64,000 bases of DNA. Origin: Rhizosphaericola sp047606825 (GTDB taxonomy: Bacteria; Bacteroidota; Bacteroidia; Chitinophagales; Chitinophagaceae). A model generated the notes under the pieces. It saw only the letters and a list, made by a program, of their open reading frames with translations. It was not told the origin of the DNA and made no database searches. The stretch lies in assembly GCA_047606825.1 (NCBI GenBank), contig JASGDY010000089.1:1-64000 (forward strand), read 5' to 3'. Positions 44,050 through 53,903 of this stretch are shown here, piece after piece (position 1 is the first letter of the stretch; the number at the start of each line of letters is the position of its first letter). The position numbers were made by a program, and so were the translations under genes.

Positions 44050-47000
44050 TTACACTTGCATAAATTCCTTCTTTTGATATTCCGATGGTGTGATGCCGTA
44101 GTGTTTTTTAAACTCCTTGCTGAAGTATTTGCGGTCGCTGTAACCGACCTGGTACGTGATTTCGGTGATGTTGTAGGTGTTTTCTTTTAAAAGCATACAG
44201 GCTTTTTGGAGTCTTTGTATTTTGATAAATTCATGGATGGTGCAGCCAGTGAGGGCCTGTACTTTTTTGTAGAGTACGGGAGCGCTCATGGTGCATTCTT
44301 TTTCCAGCATCTGTACGCCGAGGTCGGGGTGTTCGAGGTTGCTTTCTACGAAATTTTTCAGTTTGTTCAGAAATTCCTCGTCCTGTTTTTTGAGCACGCC
44401 CGGTTGGGGTGTGTTGGGTACAGGAAGTACGGGCGTGGTGCTGTCGTTTTTTTGGGAAAGAAATTCTTGCCGTATTTTTTGTTGGAGGTATTCCTGTCGG
44501 ACGAGGAGATTGCGGATGTGCAACAACAACACTTGCGCGTTGAAAGGTTTGGTGAGATAGACATCAGCACTGTTGTCCAGACCCTCGATGCAGTCCTCGA
44601 CCGTGCTTTTGGCAGTCAACAGGATGACAGGGATATGCGAAGTGGTCAGGTTTTGTTTCAGCTGTGCACAGAACTGAAAACCGTCCATGCCCGGCATCAT
44701 GACGTCACTGACAATCAGGTCGGGCACCTGCTCCGTCGCACAACCCATCCCGTTTTCCGCATTGTCCCGAAGTGTCACTTGGTAATGGGACGAAAGTATC
44801 TCGGACAGCAGTTGCTGCATACGCGGGTTGTCTTCGACGACGAGTAGATTCTTTTTTTTGCCATGAGGTGCTTGTTGCGGCTGTGTAAGGTGGTTGGTGT
44901 CCAACACCAAAGTGTGGGCAATGTTGGATGCCGCATTACTGTCGGTTATTTCCATTGTTGGCAGGGACAGCTCCATGTCATGTTGGAAATGGGCTGTGCC
45001 TGTTTTCAAGGAAACCGCAAATTGTGTTGTGAATGTTTTGTCTTTGGGCTGGGAGAGGCGGATGTCGCCGTGGTGCAGCTCCACTATTTTTTTGGAAAGG
45101 GCGAGTCCGATGCCATATCCGCTGTTTTGTCCGACATGGTCGCTGACCTGGAAATAGTTTTCAAAAATCTTCCCTTTATATGCCGGGTCGATGCCTTTTC
45201 CGTTGTCAGCCACCGTTAGGAATGCCTGTTCATTCTGTAGTTGCACGGTGATGGCTATTTTCCCTTCCTTGGGTGTGAACTTAAAGGCGTTGGACAGCAG
45301 GTTGAAAAACACTTTTTCCATCTGTCTTTTGTCAAAATAGACCATAATGGCTTCCTCGCTTGGGAAGAAGCCAAAATCAATCCGCTGTGCTTCCGCAATT
45401 GGGACAAAAGTTCTGTGGATTTCTTTGAGGAAAAGGTTGATGTCGTGTGCGCCGATATGGAGATGGATGTTGCCCGATTCCATTTTTCGGAAATCCATCA
45501 GTTCGTTCACCAGCGACAGGAGATGGTTGGCATTGTTTTCCACATCCGTTATGGTCTGCTGCGGATAGGATGCATCCTCCTTGTCCCTCAGGTTGCTCAA
45601 CGGCCCGATGATCAGGGTAAGGTAAGTACGTATTTCGTGGGAGATGTTGGTGAAAAAATCGAGTTTTTTCTGGTGTATCTCTTCTTCTTTCCTGTAAAAA
45701 TAGCGCAGGGCAAAATAGCGTACCGTCCCGAAAACCAATGATGCCAATACGACAATGTAAATGCAGTATGCCCACCACGTCGCCCACCACGGCGGCAACA
45801 CCGTAATCTGCAAGGTCTGTTCCGCACTGGCGATATTGTCGTTGTTGAAACCTTTGATGACCAATTCGTATTGCCCAGGCGCAAGGTTGATGTAGGTCGC
45901 AGACGGTAGATTGGTGGTACGCCAGCTTTTGTCGTAACCCAAAAGTTGGTATTGGTAGTGGTTTTTGTCGGGTTTGATATAGTTCAGCAGGGCAAAGTTG
46001 ACGGTGAAGGAGTTTTGTTTATGGTTGAGTTTTATCTTGTTTTTGCCGACGAGAAGCTGTGTGCGGAGTGATTCCTGTAGTTGGTTGACGGTCGTGTCCA
46101 GCACGGTTATGTCGGTAAAAAGTAGCGGTGGCACTTGTTGGTTGACGCGGATGGCATCTGGACGGAAATAGGTTAGCCCTTCGTTGCCGCCAAAAAAAAG
46201 CTGCCCTTTGTTGTCGATGCCGGTGGCGTTGTAGTCGAACTGGTTGCTGGCGAGGCCATCGCCCACCGTGTAATGGCGGACGGTGCTGTCTTTGTCGATG
46301 TTGTACAGTCCATTGTTGGTACTCATCCATATATTGCCAAGCTGGTCTTTGTTGATTGCCAATATGTTGTACGAAAAATCATCCTTGCCAAAGGCTCTCA
46401 GCCGCCGTTGCGCGAGGTGGTAGGTATATAATCCTTTGGGCGTTCCCATCCACAATAGAGAATCGCCGTCTGAGCCAACCATGCAGTTGATGCCGATATG
46501 GTCCTGCAATCGCGTTGCTTTGTTGTTGACCAGTGTAAACAGTCCGTTGTTGGTGCCAATTATTACGCGACCGTTTTGGAGTGTCAATATAGAGCGCGTC
46601 CCAATGCTTAGGAGCGTGGACAGGGATTGCGGTAGGAGTTTCCCATTGTCGGTTTTGCCTATTTTCAGTCCATAATTACCGCCAAAAAGCATCTGGTTGT
46701 TGCCCAGGCTTGTAATGCAGTAGGTTTCGGCTGTTTTTTCATTTTCTGTGTTGTCGGCGATGGGATAATGGACAAATTTATGTTCACGAAGGGAAAACGT
46801 GTTTATGCCACCACCATGTGTCCCCATCCACAATATATCGTTTTCATCCAGATAGACATTTTTGAGCAAGTCGGTACTTAGTCCGTGCGAGCTATTGTAG
46901 ACTTGATAGTTACGGGCATCCGGCGACAGCCGTACCAGTCCATTGCCTTCCGTACTTATCCATAGGTTGCCCGTTTTGTCTTTGGTGATACCGCTAATGA

Positions 47001-48120
47001 CCGGGTCGGACAGACCTTGGTTTCTGTTGACCTCCGGCCAGGTGAGGAACTGTGCTTCCGCGTTGGAGGCAATGGACACGCCGCTATAATACGAGCCTAC
47101 CCACAGCGAACCGTCCCTATCGTTGAACAGGCTGTAAAGCGAGTTTTTGGCAAGGCTTTTCGGGTTGCCGACTATGTGTTTGTTGGCGGTGACAGTTTGG
47201 TCGGGAAATGACAGGGAAAAAAGGCCATTCTGTGTTGCCACGTACAGTTGTGACGTGGTGTACAATAACTTTCTGATATGGTTGTCAATAGGGGATAGGC
47301 TTGTAGCGGAAAAATTATGGAGAATATGTGCTTGGCCGTCCAACTTGAACAGCCCATGGTTCATCGTTCCCAACCAAAAGTTGTGCGCCGCGTCTTCCGT
47401 GATGGCGGTGTAGATGGCGTCATTGGCTTGCGCGGCGAGATGTTGCAAGTGTTGGAGGATTCTTGGCTGTCCTGCTGCATTTTTCTTTAAGATATATAAG
47501 CCATCGGAGGTAGCAAGCCACACGCGGCCTTGCTGGTCGATATGTACGTCATATACAATGAAGGAAGGCTGTGCGCCGTCGATTATTATCTTTTCGAATC
47601 TGCGCTGACGGGGGTAAAATCTTAATAGCCCATTTTTGGTGCCGATCCAGAGCGTGTGTTCTGCGTCTTCAGCGATGTCCATGATTTCATTTTCATGGTA
47701 GTTGACATTGGCGCTGCCGGGTATAAATTGTGTAAATGTTTCATTTTCGGGATGGTATAGATGTAGCCCCCTGTTTGTTCCAATCCATAGCTGTTTGTTT
47801 CGGTCGCGATATAGCGACAGTATATATTCTCCTTTGAGGTCGGTCGGTTTCGTCCCCTCATAGAACCGTTTGACGCTATGGGCATCATACCTGTTCAGTC
47901 CGCTCTGCGTTCCCATCCAGATAAAGCCGTCCTTGTCCTGTGCGATTGCCAACACGGAGTTCTGGGACAGCCCGTTTTCGGTGGAAAGATGGGTAAATCG
48001 AAGTGCCTCCTGTGCCAGGGAACGAGAAACAATAAGAAAAAAAGACAAAAAAAGTGTCGTTCCACGCTTGACACTTCCTTTTCCAATGCAAAAACAGGAG
48101 GGAAACCAACAGGTCGGCAT
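44050..48120 (-). CDS. Hybrid two-component system sensor/response regulator (HTCS)
   Basis: About 1356 residues. A signal peptide (FLSFFLIVSRSLAQ) is followed by a periplasmic two-propeller sensor of repeated Reg_prop units (such as IWMGTQSGLNRYD and LWIGTNRGLHLYHP), a Y_Y_Y domain, a transmembrane helix (WWAYCIYIVVLASLVFGTV), HisKA (FFTNISHEIRTYL), HATPase (NLLSNAFKF, DNGKGID, GYGIGLALSKK), a receiver domain (VSDVMMPGMDGF) and an AraC-type HTH. Such proteins sense a glycan fragment and activate the adjacent PUL. The usual H-E-I-R-T-P-L reads H-E-I-R-T-Y-L. The start is uncertain: ATG 48120 lies in a 28-bp palindrome, and the frame stays open to 48324, upstream of the likely promoter. Confidence 0.92.
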   Translation of the reverse strand: MPTCWFPSCFCIGKGSVKRGTTLFLSFFLIVSRSLAQEALRFTHLSTENGLSQNSVLAIAQDKDGFIWMGTQSGLNRYDAHSVKRFYEGTKPTDLKGEYILSLYRDRNKQLWIGTNRGLHLYHPENETFTQFIPGSANVNYHENEIMDIAEDAEHTLWIGTKNGLLRFYPRQRRFEKIIIDGAQPSFIVYDVHIDQQGRVWLATSDGLYILKKNAAGQPRILQHLQHLAAQANDAIYTAITEDAAHNFWLGTMNHGLFKLDGQAHILHNFSATSLSPIDNHIRKLLYTTSQLYVATQNGLFSLSFPDQTVTANKHIVGNPKSLAKNSLYSLFNDRDGSLWVGSYYSGVSIASNAEAQFLTWPEVNRNQGLSDPVISGITKDKTGNLWISTEGNGLVRLSPDARNYQVYNSSHGLSTDLLKNVYLDENDILWMGTHGGGINTFSLREHKFVHYPIADNTENEKTAETYCITSLGNNQMLFGGNYGLKIGKTDNGKLLPQSLSTLLSIGTRSILTLQNGRVIIGTNNGLFTLVNNKATRLQDHIGINCMVGSDGDSLLWMGTPKGLYTYHLAQRRLRAFGKDDFSYNILAINKDQLGNIWMSTNNGLYNIDKDSTVRHYTVGDGLASNQFDYNATGIDNKGQLFFGGNEGLTYFRPDAIRVNQQVPPLLFTDITVLDTTVNQLQESLRTQLLVGKNKIKLNHKQNSFTVNFALLNYIKPDKNHYQYQLLGYDKSWRTTNLPSATYINLAPGQYELVIKGFNNDNIASAEQTLQITVLPPWWATWWAYCIYIVVLASLVFGTVRYFALRYFYRKEEEIHQKKLDFFTNISHEIRTYLTLIIGPLSNLRDKEDASYPQQTITDVENNANHLLSLVNELMDFRKMESGNIHLHIGAHDINLFLKEIHRTFVPIAEAQRIDFGFFPSEEAIMVYFDKRQMEKVFFNLLSNAFKFTPKEGKIAITVQLQNEQAFLTVADNGKGIDPAYKGKIFENYFQVSDHVGQNSGYGIGLALSKKIVELHHGDIRLSQPKDKTFTTQFAVSLKTGTAHFQHDMELSLPTMEITDSNAASNIAHTLVLDTNHLTQPQQAPHGKKKNLLVVEDNPRMQQLLSEILSSHYQVTLRDNAENGMGCATEQVPDLIVSDVMMPGMDGFQFCAQLKQNLTTSHIPVILLTAKSTVEDCIEGLDNSADVYLTKPFNAQVLLLHIRNLLVRQEYLQQKIRQEFLSQKNDSTTPVLPVPNTPQPGVLKKQDEEFLNKLKNFVESNLEHPDLGVQMLEKECTMSAPVLYKKVQALTGCTIHEFIKIQRLQKACMLLKENTYNITEITYQVGYSDRKYFSKEFKKHYGITPSEYQKKEFMQV

Positions 48121-48176
48121 GCATGCCGACCTGTTGTATAGGCATTCTAGCCGTAGGCTAGAATGCCTATACAACA
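48108..48176. repeat. Two abutting perfect palindromes at the HTCS start
   Basis: First, 48108-48135 is a perfect 28-bp palindrome with no spacer (half-site AACAGGTCGGCATG). Second, 48132-48152 and 48156-48176 are perfect 21-bp arms around GTA. They share TGTT. The ATG proposed for the HTCS gene lies near the centre of the first. Confidence 0.9.
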
Positions 48177-48282
48177 AAATGTTACGAAGCCTATGATATA
48201 ACGTTAAAAAAGTACCCATTTTAGCACAATATTTAGGAAAATACCCCCTTTTACTCTCGTTTCTTCCCCTCTGAACTGTTAA

Positions 48283-48312
48283 CAAATATACAATTTTACG
48301 GCATCGATTCAG
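48283..48312 (-). promoter_or_regulatory. Likely promoter of the HTCS gene
   Basis: On the reverse strand TATATTTG (48283-48290) with CTG 19 nt upstream (48310-48312), a near match to TTG-N19-TAnnTTTG. The predicted start near 48276 places both palindromes in the 5' leader. Confidence 0.5.
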
Positions 48313-48375
48313 ATTATTTGCCATAAAGACTTGGGAATAATGGTGGATTACTTTTAAAAAACAAAAAAGGAAACT

Positions 48376-51300
48376 ATGAAATTGACAAAAGTGGGCTTAG
48401 GAAGTCCATCCGAAAACCGAGAATTTCGGAAAATCCTATCTTGGGGGCTACTGCTTTTCAGTATGGTATGCCTGCCATTCCTGTCACAGGCACAGGTAAA
48501 AGAAATACACGGTGTCGTAACCGACTCCACCGGGAAACCGTTACCGGACATCAGCTTTCAGGTCAGAGGCGGGAAACCGCTGGGCGTTACCGATGCTTCT
48601 GGTCGGTTCTCGGCATCCGTCGATAAAGGAACGACACTGCTCTTCACTTCTGTGTCCTACAATGATTTGTCACTGGCCATCGACGACAGGAGCGACTATG
48701 CCGTCGTCCTGTCATCCAAGCCCAGCGAACTCAATGAAGTCGTCGTGGTCGGCTACGGTACCCAGAAGAAAATCAACATGACGGGGTCGGTGGCGACAGT
48801 TTCTTCAAGAGACCTGGAAAACCGACCTGTTACCAATGTGTCTTCGGCTTTAGGAGGTTTGGCTGCCGGTGTCAACGTACGTCAGAGTTCCGGTGACCCT
48901 AGAAGCGATGGTGCAACTATTACTATCAGAGGAGTAGCTACCCTAAGTACAACAAGCGCATTGGTGCTGGTAGATGGTATAATCTCGAGCATGGACGCGG
49001 TTAATCCAAGCGATGTCGAAAGTATTTCCGTGTTGAAAGATGCCGCCTCTACGGCTATCTATGGAGCGATGGCATCCAATGGTGTCATCTTGGTCACGAC
49101 TAAAAAAGGTGCAAACAGAAAACCAAGGGTAACATATAGCGGTGTCTTTTCTTCCACGACGCCGAGCGGTCTTCCAAAGTGGGTAAGCAACAGTGTCAAG
49201 TATATGAATTTGATCAACGAGGCATACACCAACGTCGGCGGTACGGCACAATTTACCGACGCAACGATAGCGCTATGGGATTCCGTTCAGAAAATACCTA
49301 ATGAACTGACTCCCGGAGGTATTCCTAATTATGTGGCGTTCCCCAATACGGATTGGGCTAAAGCATTGATTCAGACAAAATTCCTGCAAAACCACAATAT
49401 CCAAGTAAGTGGTGGCAATGAAAATACGACCTACAATCTTTCATTGGGCTATCTGAAAAACCCGGGAATGATTGAGCATTCAGGTATTGAAAAATACCGT
49501 TTCCGTGTCAACGTGGAATCCAAAATAAATAGTTTCATCACGGTCGGTACACAGACCTACGGCTATTACCAAAGAAACGGGCTTGCCAATACCACTAACC
49601 TGTTTAACTACATGCCGCAGGTGTCTCCCATGGCGTATCCTGAATACAAAGGGCAATATGCCACGTCGTCCGCTCTTGGTGATGCGGTACAGTCATCACA
49701 GGGTTTGAAGGGCTATCTGAACAGTGCGCTCGGCTCGGATGTCTATACCGACGTTTCCACCACTTGGTACGGCAAGGTCAATATTATCAAGGGACTGACG
49801 TTTGAACCGCGTTTTAATTACCATGCCAATATTGAGGAACTCAACCAATGGGACAACCCATACGCCGCCGTCAGGTGGAACTGGGCGGGGACAGAGTCCA
49901 CGGGTTATACTCCTTTCACGACATATTCCGCAACAGCGTCTTCGTCATTGACGACCATCAGTGCTTGGTACAAAACGTACGATTATACCTTGGAATCGCT
50001 CCTGCGTTACAATACCTCGATTGGTGGAGTGCACAACATCAGTGCATTGGCCGGCTTTAATCAGTATTATTACAAGTATTATTATACTTATGCCAGTGGG
50101 GTAGGCTTGCTTGACCCTTCGGTTTCCTCCATTGGCTCCGCTACTACGAGCAACAAAACGACCGGGTCGGCTACCGATTACGCTTTCCGTTCGGTTTTTG
50201 GACGCGTAACGTACAACTACAAAGGTACCTACCTGTTTGAAGCGAATGTACGCCGTGATGGTTCTTCCAAATTTGGTCCTGCACAGCGCTATGGCGTATT
50301 CCCGTCTTTTTCCGCCGGCTGGAACATGACCAACGAACCTTTCCTGCAATCGTTGCAAGACCACAACATCCAAAATGTAAAGCTGAGAGCTTCATGGGGA
50401 CAGGTGGGCAATACGGCTTCCGGCAACTACTCTTGGCAGTCTACTTTTTCCAGTGTGCCTTATTCCTTCAATGGTACAGTAGTTGCAGCGATAGCGTCCG
50501 GCTCTTTTTCAAACTCGTCCTTGCGTTGGGAAACGACCAATGCCACCAATATCGGTCTGGACGTGTTGGCGTTGAGGAAATTGAACGTAACACTGGACTG
50601 GTATTCCCGGTACACCAAAGGGATCTTGTTTACGCCGACGATGGACATCACCGCAGGTTCGGCTTCCGCACCTACGGTCAACCTGGCACAGGTACTGAAC
50701 AACGGTCTGGAACTGACTGCCGGATGGAGTGGGGACATCGGAAAATTGAAATACAGTGTCAGCGGCAATATTGCTTACAATTACTACAATACCGTGAAAC
50801 AATACAAAGGCGCACTTGTTGCCGGATGGACTGTTACTAGTGGAGACAGTTCTTATAGTTCCAATATAGGTGCGGTATCGGCAGGCAGTACCAACCGTAT
50901 CCTGGAAGGGCACATGATCAATGAATTTTACATGCAGACCGTCTATCATGGCGATGGCAGTTTTGTCGCAGGTGGTACCGCAACTGCTACAAACGGCCCC
51001 AAGTCAGGCATGATCAGGACAGAGGACGACATGGCCTGGGTCGTGGCGATGCAGGCGGCTGGCAATACATTCTCTCCGGTCAATACGGTCGCCAAAGGAA
51101 ATCTGTACTATGGCGATTTGATATATGCCGACAACAATGGGGACAAAATATACGGAAATGCCAACGATGCAGTATTTAAAAAGGTTTCCACCACACCGAA
51201 ATATGTATTTGGTTTGAACCTGAATGCGTCTTATGACAATTTCACGTTCAACATGATATGGGCAGGTGCTGCTGGTTTTAAAGTCTATTGGAACCAGGGC

Positions 51301-51699
51301 TATTACAACTCCATCACTATGCCACTGCAAGGCAATGTATCCGAAAAAATTGCCAACGACCACTATTTCTACGATCCGAGCAATACAAGCGATTCAAGAA
51401 CGAATCTCAATGCGACGTATCCCCGCCTTAAATCGAGTGATGCCATAGACAATGTGGTCAGTGATTTTTGGTTGTATAACGCCTCTTATCTGCGTTTAAA
51501 AAATATTCAGATTGGCTATAACATTCCTTCAAAAGTATTGGGAGGCGGCAAATATTTTCAACGGTTCAACGTATTTGTGTCAGCCGAAAACCTGTTGACG
51601 ATTACAAGCTCTCCGGCACCGGATCCTGAACAAGGCGCTTCGGCAACAGGCTATCCAACCATGAAACAATTTGCAGCTGGCGTAAACATTACTTTTTAA
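48376..51699 (+). CDS. SusC/RagA family TonB-linked outer membrane protein (pair 3)
   Basis: 1107-residue SusC-like importer. It has a long n-region and signal peptide (ILSWGLLLFSMVCLPFLSQAQ), a CarboxypepD_reg-like domain (IHGVVTDSTGKPLPDISFQV), EVVVVGYGTQKKINMTGSV, plug motif IYGAMASNGVILVTTKKG (a variant of IYGSRA) and the barrel end FAAGVNITF. It is divergent from the HTCS gene, which probably controls it, and is followed 21 bp later by its SusD. The N-terminal domain differs from SusC-1 and SusC-2, so this pair is not a recent copy of those. Confidence 0.95.
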   Translation: MKLTKVGLGSPSENREFRKILSWGLLLFSMVCLPFLSQAQVKEIHGVVTDSTGKPLPDISFQVRGGKPLGVTDASGRFSASVDKGTTLLFTSVSYNDLSLAIDDRSDYAVVLSSKPSELNEVVVVGYGTQKKINMTGSVATVSSRDLENRPVTNVSSALGGLAAGVNVRQSSGDPRSDGATITIRGVATLSTTSALVLVDGIISSMDAVNPSDVESISVLKDAASTAIYGAMASNGVILVTTKKGANRKPRVTYSGVFSSTTPSGLPKWVSNSVKYMNLINEAYTNVGGTAQFTDATIALWDSVQKIPNELTPGGIPNYVAFPNTDWAKALIQTKFLQNHNIQVSGGNENTTYNLSLGYLKNPGMIEHSGIEKYRFRVNVESKINSFITVGTQTYGYYQRNGLANTTNLFNYMPQVSPMAYPEYKGQYATSSALGDAVQSSQGLKGYLNSALGSDVYTDVSTTWYGKVNIIKGLTFEPRFNYHANIEELNQWDNPYAAVRWNWAGTESTGYTPFTTYSATASSSLTTISAWYKTYDYTLESLLRYNTSIGGVHNISALAGFNQYYYKYYYTYASGVGLLDPSVSSIGSATTSNKTTGSATDYAFRSVFGRVTYNYKGTYLFEANVRRDGSSKFGPAQRYGVFPSFSAGWNMTNEPFLQSLQDHNIQNVKLRASWGQVGNTASGNYSWQSTFSSVPYSFNGTVVAAIASGSFSNSSLRWETTNATNIGLDVLALRKLNVTLDWYSRYTKGILFTPTMDITAGSASAPTVNLAQVLNNGLELTAGWSGDIGKLKYSVSGNIAYNYYNTVKQYKGALVAGWTVTSGDSSYSSNIGAVSAGSTNRILEGHMINEFYMQTVYHGDGSFVAGGTATATNGPKSGMIRTEDDMAWVVAMQAAGNTFSPVNTVAKGNLYYGDLIYADNNGDKIYGNANDAVFKKVSTTPKYVFGLNLNASYDNFTFNMIWAGAAGFKVYWNQGYYNSITMPLQGNVSEKIANDHYFYDPSNTSDSRTNLNATYPRLKSSDAIDNVVSDFWLYNASYLRLKNIQIGYNIPSKVLGGGKYFQRFNVFVSAENLLTITSSPAPDPEQGASATGYPTMKQFAAGVNITF

Positions 51700-51720
51700 T
51701 TATTGAAAATTATTCATAGA

Positions 51721-53598
51721 ATGAAGAAGATATTAATTCCCATAGCAACGCTGGCAATCTTTATTGTGTCAAGTTGCTCAAAAAACATATTGGACACCGC
51801 ACCCAACAGTTCGGTTGCCTCCGCCACCGAATGGACGACCGATGCGTTGACAGATGAGGGTGTGGCTGGCGTTTATGCAACTTTAAAGTTGGGCTACAGC
51901 AGCTCAGGCGGCGCGACTGCCGGAACGGTATTGTACGATATATATGGCATGGATAGACTTGGGTATACCGGGCAGGATTATGGCTCCAACGGCGTTACCG
52001 ATGACGGGCTGAACGGTGGAACTGCCACGACCAGTTCGGCATTGTTTACCACGACATGGACGAACCTATACGAAGGCATTGCCAGAGCCAATGACGCCAT
52101 TGTCAACATGCCGACAATATCGCCATCCGACGCTACCAAGATTGCAAGGTACGTGGCGGAGTGCAAGTTTCTGCGCGCTTATTTTTATTTCCGTTTGAAC
52201 CAGGTATTCAAAGGTGTCCCCGTTTACCTGACACCTACGAATTATGACGAGTTTACCAACCCGATTACGTCTTATGACAGTGTGTGGATGGTGTGCATCA
52301 ATGATCTGACGGATGCCATCAATGAGACTAATCTCCCTTCGTTTTATGCGGCAGGTAGCAGTAACTATGGCCATGTAACCAAAGGAGCGGCGTATGCCCT
52401 CAGAGGTATAATTTACCAGTACAGGAATATGTATGACAGTGCTATTGCTGATTTTCAGCAGGTAGGCAGTGCGGGCTACGCTTTGTACAATACTAGTACA
52501 CCTGCATCAGATTACAAAAACCTGTTCAAACTTGCCAACGAGCAATGTGCGGAAATGATTTTCACCGTACAGAATGTATATCTATCTGCTACTTGGGGCT
52601 ACGGCGGTAACATGGGCTTTCTTTGCGGTACGCGCAACGCTTATGGGGGCAACGGCTGGGACTGGTATAGTGCATCGAACGAACTGGTCGATCTTTACGA
52701 AAATGCCGATGGCACGCCTTTCCAATGGGATGACGTGATATCGGGATACAGTGCAAAATCGGCTGCGGAGCGCGAGGTGTACTATATCAGGGACACGGCG
52801 ACTACCGCCGAACTGACGGCGGCTGCTACAAGGGGAGCTAGTACGAGTAATTATATCAGTGTCGGTAACGAAGCACGTATCGCTGCGGCTTTTGCGAATA
52901 GGGATCCACGTCTGGCACAGACCATCATCACACCGTATTCGACGTTTACCGGTACGACCAGTGCGCTTACGACGTCCAATTCCACGCTCACCATGCGCTG
53001 GCCTTACAGGAGTGATGTGAGCTATGGCGATTTGCGTAACGACAAGACTGCCTATTTCTTGTATTGGTACAGGAAGTTTGTGCCGGAAGGGATAGAGCTT
53101 GGTACACTCGGCAGCGACCGTTCCTGCAACCCGATAGACATGCCGCTTATCCGTTATGCCGACGTATTGTTGCGGATGGCGGAATGCTATTGCGAACAAG
53201 GTGATATTGCCAGTGCATTGGTTCCCATCAACCTGGTACGTGCAAGGGCAGGAATGCCGTCATTGCAGACAAGCGATGCTACGGCAGGGACCTATGTTAC
53301 CGGACAGTCGGATTTGAGACGAAGGATTCGCAACGAAAGAAGGGTCGAGTTCCCGAACGAAGGCATCAACTATTTCGATGAACTGCGTTGGGGTACCTGG
53401 GCTACCAATAAGTTTACGCCTACGGATAGTGCATTTTCTCCTGTATCTACTTATTCCAACGGTCCGAAGCAGATATGGGGAACGCTTCTGTCTTCGTATG
53501 TCTATTCAGGAGATTATATTCTCCGGTGGCCAGTGCCTGCGAGTGTGGTTCAGATCACCAACAGTGTAGTGGCGCCGACCACGGGATGGACGTATTAG
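51721..53598 (+). CDS. SusD/RagB family surface lipoprotein (pair 3)
   Basis: 625-residue SusD-like lipoprotein with lipobox IFIVSSCSKN. Typical parts are ARYVAECKFLRAYFYFRLNQVFKGVP and the C-terminal LRRRIRNERRVEFPNEGINYFDELRWGTW with RWPVPASVVQ. It is about 100 residues longer than SusD-1, because of inserts around residues 280-430. ATG 51721 opens the signal peptide; a TTG at 51703 is in frame but less likely. It pairs with the SusC just upstream. Confidence 0.94.
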   Translation: MKKILIPIATLAIFIVSSCSKNILDTAPNSSVASATEWTTDALTDEGVAGVYATLKLGYSSSGGATAGTVLYDIYGMDRLGYTGQDYGSNGVTDDGLNGGTATTSSALFTTTWTNLYEGIARANDAIVNMPTISPSDATKIARYVAECKFLRAYFYFRLNQVFKGVPVYLTPTNYDEFTNPITSYDSVWMVCINDLTDAINETNLPSFYAAGSSNYGHVTKGAAYALRGIIYQYRNMYDSAIADFQQVGSAGYALYNTSTPASDYKNLFKLANEQCAEMIFTVQNVYLSATWGYGGNMGFLCGTRNAYGGNGWDWYSASNELVDLYENADGTPFQWDDVISGYSAKSAAEREVYYIRDTATTAELTAAATRGASTSNYISVGNEARIAAAFANRDPRLAQTIITPYSTFTGTTSALTTSNSTLTMRWPYRSDVSYGDLRNDKTAYFLYWYRKFVPEGIELGTLGSDRSCNPIDMPLIRYADVLLRMAECYCEQGDIASALVPINLVRARAGMPSLQTSDATAGTYVTGQSDLRRRIRNERRVEFPNEGINYFDELRWGTWATNKFTPTDSAFSPVSTYSNGPKQIWGTLLSSYVYSGDYILRWPVPASVVQITNSVVAPTTGWTY

Positions 53599-53903
53599 GA
53601 TTAAGGAAAAAGGATAAAGCAAAAAAAGCGATATGTTGGTTCCCAACATGATCAATAGCTAATGATAGCGACATTCTGCCTTTGGTTTTATGCTTTCGCA
53701 GGATAAAAATGTGTAATGGTCATTGCTAAAAACTTCGCGTCATTCCGACCGGAGGGAGGAATGACGCGAAGTTTTTTTTTCTTTCAACGCACATTTTTAT
53801 GTTGCGAGGAGTATAACATTAGGAGTATAGATTTGATTGATGTGGTAAGCTGTGTTTGGTACTTGTTATAACCAATACGCTTTTTGATAAAAAACAGTAC
53901 CAG
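53599..53903. other. Intergenic region with terminator after susD-3
   Basis: 305 bp with one strong terminator (53729-53781). No gene and no canonical promoter are evident for the beta-helix gene that follows. Confidence 0.6.
53729..53781 (+). terminator. Terminator after susC-susD pair 3
   Basis: Perfect 16-bp arms (53731-53746 and 53758-53773; core CTTCGCGTCATTCC) with an 11-nt loop, followed by a run of T. AAAA before the stem makes it usable on both strands. Confidence 0.9.

Noticed and set aside
48121..48324. N-terminal extension of the hybrid sensor to 48324
   Set aside because: It reads through a palindromic repeat and lies partly upstream of the likely promoter; it lacks signal-peptide character.
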